From positions 1 through 8,965 of the forward strand of contig CAIWCQ010000216.1 of the NCBI GenBank assembly GCA_903911165.1: DNA of 8,965 nucleotides. Reading direction: 5' to 3'. Positions 5,072 to 8,965 of this stretch are shown here, piece by piece. The notes beneath the pieces are model-generated. The model searched no databases. It was not told where the DNA came from and saw only the letters and a list, made by a program, of their open reading frames with translations. The stretch is from an uncultured Actinomycetes bacterium (GTDB taxonomy: Bacteria > Actinomycetota > Actinomycetes > Mycobacteriales > Mycobacteriaceae). Both the position numbers and the translations under genes were made by a program. The first letter of the stretch is position 1. Every line of letters begins with the position of its first letter.

Positions 5072-5929
5072 ATGACCGATCTGCCGTCGCAGTGGACTCA
5101 CCAGCCCCAGCAGGTTCTGCGTTTCCGCGCCGGGGATCGGATCGCCGACATCGACACCGATGCCAGCCCCGGTTTCACCGGTAACCGCGCTGCGGCAGCA
5201 GAAGTCCAGGCCGAACGCAACGAACGCTTCGCCGGTCTTCAAGAGATGCTCTACGCCAACGGCAAGGCGGGCGACACGCGCTCGCTACTGCTCGTTTTGC
5301 AGGGAATGGACACTGCCGGCAAGGGCAGCATCGTCAAAAACGTTGTGGGAGCGAGCAATCCGATGGGGATCCGCTACACCGGGTTTGGGCCGCCCACCGA
5401 GGATGAGCGCGCACACCACTTCCTGTGGCGGATCAGCAACGCATTGCCGCCCGCCGGTCACATCGGAGTCTTCGATCGCTCGCACTACGAGGACGTACTG
5501 GTGGTCCGGGTCCACGAGCTGGTGCCCCGTGATGTCTGGGAAGCGCGCTACGACGAGATCAACACCTTCGAGAAGGAGCTCACCGAGTCGGGTACCACCG
5601 TGGTCAAGGTCGCGATGTTCGTCTCTCTCGACGAGCAGAAGCGTCGCCTCGCCGAACGTCTCGAACGACCAGACCGGTATTGGAAGTACAACCCGGGCGA
5701 TCTCGACGAGCGGAAACTATGGCCGGCCTACCAGGAGGCGTATCAGGCGGTGCTGGACCGGACGTCGACCGAACACGCGCCGTGGTTCGTGCTGCCATGC
5801 GACAAGAAGTGGTACAGCCAGCTGGCCGTCACCGAACTCCTGATCGAGGCGATCAAAGGCATGAAACTCTCCTGGCCGGGTGCCGACTTCGACGTCGAGG
5901 CCGAGAAGGCCAAACTGGCCCAGGCGTGA
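5072..5929 (+). CDS. ppk2: Polyphosphate kinase 2 family protein
   Basis: PPK2 enzymes transfer phosphate between polyphosphate and nucleotides, mostly running toward NDP or NMP phosphorylation at the expense of polyphosphate in the cytoplasm. The 285-aa protein is a complete single-domain PPK2: Walker A GMDTAGKGS (78-86, Lys84), then FLWRISNALP, Walker B IGVFDRSHYEDVLVVRVH (131-148, Asp135/Arg136) and the lid motif RPDRYWKYNPGD (199-210). It ends with the WFVLPCDKKWYSQLAV signature (238-253). The VFDRSHYEDVLVVRVH style recalls short PPK2-related proteins, but substrate class (ADP, GDP or AMP) cannot be fixed by eye. M. tuberculosis has no ppk2 at this locus; pcaA and Rv0471c lie there instead. 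The gene follows madR by 9 bp and converges on umaA with a 13-bp gap. Confidence 0.92.
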   Translation: MTDLPSQWTHQPQQVLRFRAGDRIADIDTDASPGFTGNRAAAAEVQAERNERFAGLQEMLYANGKAGDTRSLLLVLQGMDTAGKGSIVKNVVGASNPMGIRYTGFGPPTEDERAHHFLWRISNALPPAGHIGVFDRSHYEDVLVVRVHELVPRDVWEARYDEINTFEKELTESGTTVVKVAMFVSLDEQKRRLAERLERPDRYWKYNPGDLDERKLWPAYQEAYQAVLDRTSTEHAPWFVLPCDKKWYSQLAVTELLIEAIKGMKLSWPGADFDVEAEKAKLAQA

Positions 5930-5942
5930 GGGGTCGGACCGA

Positions 5943-6824
<882 letters not shown>

Positions 6825-6860
6825 TTACCCTTCGAGAGCCTTAATTCCAGCACGCACATG

Positions 6861-6866
6861 ATTCTA
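6861..6866 (-). promoter_or_regulatory. Possible -10 element upstream of umaA
   Basis: TAGAAT on the minus strand fits TANNNT and begins with the TAG stop codon of fadB2. A transcript would start near 6854 and have a leader of about 36 nt with GAAGGG. No -35 box is evident. umaA may also simply be read through from fadB2. Confidence 0.3.
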
Positions 6867-7727
6867 ATAGGTATAGAAGCCTCGGCCCGATTTCTTGCCC
6901 AGCCGACCGGCTTCGACCATCCGCAGCAGTAGCGGCGGCGGGGAGTAGAGCGGTTCCTTGAATTCCTCATACATCTTGTCGGCGATCAGCTTGAGGGTGT
7001 CCAGGCCGATCAGGTCCGAGAGTCGCAGCGGGCCCATCGGATGGGACAGCCCGGCGACGACGGCGACGTCGACGTCCTCGACGGTGGCGAAACCGGATTC
7101 CACCATCCGGACCGCCGACAGCAGGTAGGGCACCAGTAGGGCGTTGACCACGAAACCGGACCGATCACCACATCGCACCACCTGCTTGCCGAGCGCCGTG
7201 GCGGCGAACTGCTCGGTGCGCGCGGCTGCGGCCTCGTCGGTGACCAGTGTCGTCACCAACTCGACCAGCGGCAGCACCGGCACCGGGTTGAAGAAGTGCA
7301 GGCCAAGCACCCGGCCGGGATTTCCGGTGGCCGCCGCCAGCTTCATGATCGGGATGCTGGAGGTGTTCGATGCCAGCACCGCGTCAGGATCGGTGACGAT
7401 CTGGTCGAGCTGGCTGAAGATGCCCGCTTTGATCGCCTCGTCCTCGATCACCGCCTCGATGACCAGTTGACGGTCGGCCAGGTCGGTCAGACTGGTGGTG
7501 AACCGCAGCTTGCCGATCGCACCGTCCCGCTCGACCTCGGTGATCCTGCCCGCACTGACGCCACGATCCAGACTCTTGGTCAGGCGGGCCCGGCCGGCGT
7601 CGAGCAGCGCCTCGGAGGTCTCGAAGACGGTGACGTCGACCCCGGCCCGCGCGCAGACTTCGGCGATGCCGCCGCCCATCTGGCCGGCACCGATGACCCC
7701 GACGCGTTGGATCGCAGATTGAGTCAC
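6864..7727 (-). CDS. fadB2: 3-hydroxybutyryl/3-hydroxyacyl-CoA dehydrogenase FadB2
   Basis: The enzyme interconverts 3-hydroxyacyl-CoA and acetoacetyl/3-ketoacyl-CoA using NAD(P)(H), a step of fatty acid beta-oxidation. The 287-aa protein is full length. An N-terminal Rossmann fold has GVIGAGQMGGGIA (10-22) and acidic Glu36 at the end of strand 2 (VTVFET). The catalytic set is SNTSS (120-124), LHFFNPVP with His144, Glu156 in LVELV, and Asn195 in DRSGFVVNALL. The C-terminal domain (from about 190) has LSHPMGPLRLSDLIGLDT and the terminal KSGRGFYTY typical of the family. The start is GTG at 7727, overlapping the TGA of the upstream thioesterase gene as GTGA, so translation is probably coupled. 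In M. tuberculosis icl lies between these two genes' counterparts; here it does not. Confidence 0.95.
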   Translation of the reverse strand: MTQSAIQRVGVIGAGQMGGGIAEVCARAGVDVTVFETSEALLDAGRARLTKSLDRGVSAGRITEVERDGAIGKLRFTTSLTDLADRQLVIEAVIEDEAIKAGIFSQLDQIVTDPDAVLASNTSSIPIMKLAAATGNPGRVLGLHFFNPVPVLPLVELVTTLVTDEAAAARTEQFAATALGKQVVRCGDRSGFVVNALLVPYLLSAVRMVESGFATVEDVDVAVVAGLSHPMGPLRLSDLIGLDTLKLIADKMYEEFKEPLYSPPPLLLRMVEAGRLGKKSGRGFYTY

Positions 7728-8578
7728 GCCGCCCCTTCAAGGTTCGGCAGGGCGAATATCGCCGCGACTGCCTTGGTTTCGTCGTCCACCAGGTAGGTGA
7801 GAGTCCGGACAGTACGGTCGGTGAGTTCGGGTCCGAACTTTTCCGTGGAACCGGGCGGGTAGACGTGTGCCAGGATCTCCAGTTTGTCACCGAGGGCGAC
7901 CGCGGCGTCGTGCTCGATGGTTACCCGAGTCGGACCGGTCAGCAACTCGGGAGCTGCGGCCGATAGGTAGTCCTCGACGGCACCCCAGTACACCGAGTTG
8001 TTCACGTGATCGAACATGTCGATATCGGTGACACGGATGCCGAACTCACGGACCTGTTCGGCGTCCTCGCGGGATCCGGCCTTCAGATAGGCCTTCCAGC
8101 GCAGCCGATTGACGTCCGTGGTGCGCTGCAGACCCTCCATGAAGTCGTCGGCGATCCGGCTCGGGCCCTGGGTCTCGCGGTTGAAGTTGATCCAAAACGC
8201 CTCGGATTCGATCAGTCCGCCCCGGCGGCCGTCGATACGCACCCTCATCTCGCACCAGCGGTTAGACGTGCCCGAGCACCACCGGCGCATCCGCAGCATG
8301 TCCTGCCACTCAATCGGTCTGATCAGGTCCACCATGGTGCGCCGGACGATCCACAGCGGGTGGGTGGCCTCGTGGCCCATCTCGCGCAACTGATCCTGGC
8401 CGATGTCCTGAATGTGGCGGCACGCGCCGTCGAGGCGCAGTCGGCCGGTGCTGTCCACGTCGGCCATCCGCAGTGGCCACTGAAGATCGAAGACGTCGGG
8501 GTGCGGGTCGGGAACCGGCATCAGCGCCTTGGCCAGACCATCGTGGTGGGCAGCGCCTACCGCCGCGTCGTTCCCCAT
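7724..8578 (-). CDS. Acyl-ACP thioesterase family protein (Rv0466-like)
   Basis: The protein (284 aa from ATG 8578) has two hot-dog folds, as in plant FatA/FatB-type thioesterases that release fatty acids from acyl carrier protein. The first half has WPLRMADVDSTGRLRLDGACRHIQDIG (34-60) and HPLWIVRRTMVDLIRPI. The second half has VTDIDMFDHVNNSVYW (183-198), the counterpart of the plant DxNxHxNN active-site strand. Here the usual catalytic Asn position is Phe189 and the following Gln is Asp190, while His191 and Asn193/194 are kept, so the mechanism may follow the Asp-based 4HBT type. A second in-frame ATG at 8521 (MPVPDPHPDVF) would give 265 aa, close to the M. tuberculosis protein, and has AAGG 5 nt upstream; it may be the real start. 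The stop overlaps the fadB2 start. The physiological substrate is not known. Confidence 0.88.
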   Translation of the reverse strand: MGNDAAVGAAHHDGLAKALMPVPDPHPDVFDLQWPLRMADVDSTGRLRLDGACRHIQDIGQDQLREMGHEATHPLWIVRRTMVDLIRPIEWQDMLRMRRWCSGTSNRWCEMRVRIDGRRGGLIESEAFWINFNRETQGPSRIADDFMEGLQRTTDVNRLRWKAYLKAGSREDAEQVREFGIRVTDIDMFDHVNNSVYWGAVEDYLSAAAPELLTGPTRVTIEHDAAVALGDKLEILAHVYPPGSTEKFGPELTDRTVRTLTYLVDDETKAVAAIFALPNLEGAA

Positions 8579-8600
8579 GGCTCCGGATCATGCCAAACCC

Positions 8601-8619
8601 CCTGTTGAATGCCAACAGG
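8601..8619 (-). terminator. Hairpin between the Rv0463-like gene and the thioesterase gene
   Basis: A perfect inverted repeat CCTGTTG / CAACAGG with a 5-nt loop lies 38 nt after the stop of the membrane protein gene and 22 nt before the thioesterase ATG. On the minus strand it is followed by GGGGTTTGG, not a T-run. It could be a terminator or attenuator for the lpdC unit, or an operator for the lipid operon. Confidence 0.4.
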
Positions 8620-8626
8620 CCAGGAT

Positions 8627-8659
8627 TTACTGGGCCGGAACCTACTGGGCCGGGATCTA
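8627..8659. repeat. 15-bp imperfect tandem repeat with successive in-frame stops
   Basis: Two copies of TACTGGGCCGG (8628-8638 and 8643-8653) repeat with a 15-bp period. Read on the minus strand, in frame with the membrane protein gene, the repeat carries TAG (its stop at 8659-8657), a second TAG and a TAA, each 15 nt apart. TAGGTT (8644-8639, minus) also fits a -10 box for the thioesterase gene, but weakly. Confidence 0.7.
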
Positions 8660-8926
8660 CAGGTAGGTCACGCCGAGCACGATGGTGGTGAAAATCACCG
8701 GCGATAGCGCCAGGCCGCCCAAAAAGGCCGCCTTGGTTGTCTGCTTGCGCTGGTAGCACTGCCAGCCCTGATATATCAGTAAGCCCGCGATGATCAGCAG
8801 GGCCGCGGAGACCACCAGGACCGCGGTGGACACCGAGGATGATCCGGTGGCCAACGAGATACCGATGAGCCACAGCAGGTGGCCGAGCAGTGCTCCGCCG
8901 ACACCGGCGACGACTGCCGATCTCAC
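8657..8926 (-). CDS. Small three-helix membrane protein (Rv0463-like)
   Basis: This 89-aa protein is almost entirely hydrophobic. Helix 1 is at about 5-27 (VVAGVGGALLGHLLWLIGISLAT), helix 2 at about 33-55 (STAVLVVSAALLIIAGLLIY), a short basic loop QRKQTTK at 59-65, and helix 3 at about 66-88 (AAFLGGLALSPVIFTTIVLG). No functional motif is visible and I assign no function. GTG at 8926 is the only standard start before an upstream in-frame TGA at 8950-8948, and it has no clear Shine-Dalgarno sequence. It begins 10 nt after the lpdC stop, the same arrangement as lpdC-Rv0463 in M. tuberculosis, so it is probably co-transcribed with lpdC. TAATTT (8946-8941) could serve as a -10 for a very short leader. 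Confidence 0.8.
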   Translation of the reverse strand: MRSAVVAGVGGALLGHLLWLIGISLATGSSSVSTAVLVVSAALLIIAGLLIYQGWQCYQRKQTTKAAFLGGLALSPVIFTTIVLGVTYL

Positions 8927-8936
8927 CGGATCCGCA

Positions 8937-8965
8937 TCAGAAATTAATCATGTGGCCGGCGAGGC
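8937..8965 (-). CDS. lpdC: 3' end of lpdC (dihydrolipoamide dehydrogenase), partial
   Basis: The last eight codons before TGA (8939-8937) read LAGHMINF, preceded by a partial codon ending in GC that would fit Gly. Mycobacterial LpdC ends in a near-identical (H)GL.GHMINF tail. Dihydrolipoamide dehydrogenase is the E3 flavoenzyme shared by 2-oxoacid dehydrogenase complexes. The assignment rests on eight residues plus synteny with the Rv0463-like gene, so it is tentative but specific. Confidence 0.7.

Noticed and set aside
4313..5242. 309-codon minus-strand open frame opposite madR and the start of ppk2
   Set aside because: His/Gly-rich composition, crosses two genuine genes, and has no recognisable domain.
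5930..5942. Possible bidirectional terminator between ppk2 and umaA (GGTCGGACCGATC)
   Set aside because: The arms are short, with a 1-nt centre that cannot form a stable loop, and there is no T-run.

Overview
The window is a stretch of high-GC actinobacterial chromosome. It looks like a Mycobacterium sensu lato (non-tuberculous) and was assembled from Illumina reads. Three things support a mycobacterium: a heparin-binding haemagglutinin gene (hbhA), a mycolate-type S-adenosylmethionine methyltransferase, and a gene order that follows the Rv0462-Rv0479c segment of M. tuberculosis in reverse orientation. Comparisons with M. tuberculosis are from memory, not from an alignment.

Layout, left to right. 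Bases 1-33 are Illumina adapter, so the left edge is a contig end. A 5'-truncated membrane-anchored DUF2993 gene (Rv0479c-like, +) follows, and it converges with a five-gene leftward series: DUF445 membrane protein (2980-4320), XRE regulator (Rv0474-like), hbhA, a DUF2516 membrane protein and a secreted DUF2599 protein (842-1291). The two convergent stop codons share one CTAG. Divergent from the DUF445 gene, and only 37 bp away, are madR-like tetR (Rv0472c) and a PPK2-type polyphosphate kinase gene (+). They converge with a second leftward series: the 3' tip of lpdC, a three-helix membrane protein (Rv0463-like), an acyl-ACP thioesterase (Rv0466-like), fadB2 and umaA.

Functionally this is a lipid and cell-envelope neighbourhood. 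The thioesterase, 3-hydroxyacyl-CoA dehydrogenase and mycolate-type methyltransferase lie head to tail, with a GTGA overlap between the first two. The TetR protein resembles the acyl-CoA-responsive mycolate desaturase regulator MadR. HbhA is a surface adhesin with an unusually long Lys/Ala/Pro tail (255 aa in total).

Relative to M. tuberculosis the segment is compacted: deoC, pcaA/Rv0471c, icl and Rv0464c/ramB are missing from their usual places, and a ppk2 gene sits where pcaA would be. Likely regulatory sites include a good -35/-10 pair before the XRE gene, two candidate leaderless promoters (ppk2 and DUF2516) and a strong hairpin just after hbhA. I found no RNA genes, CRISPR array, insertion sequence or phage genes, and nothing that amounts to an undescribed multi-gene system. 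The most unusual items are the assembly artefact, the gene losses and replacement, the hbhA tail, and small repeats around gene ends.
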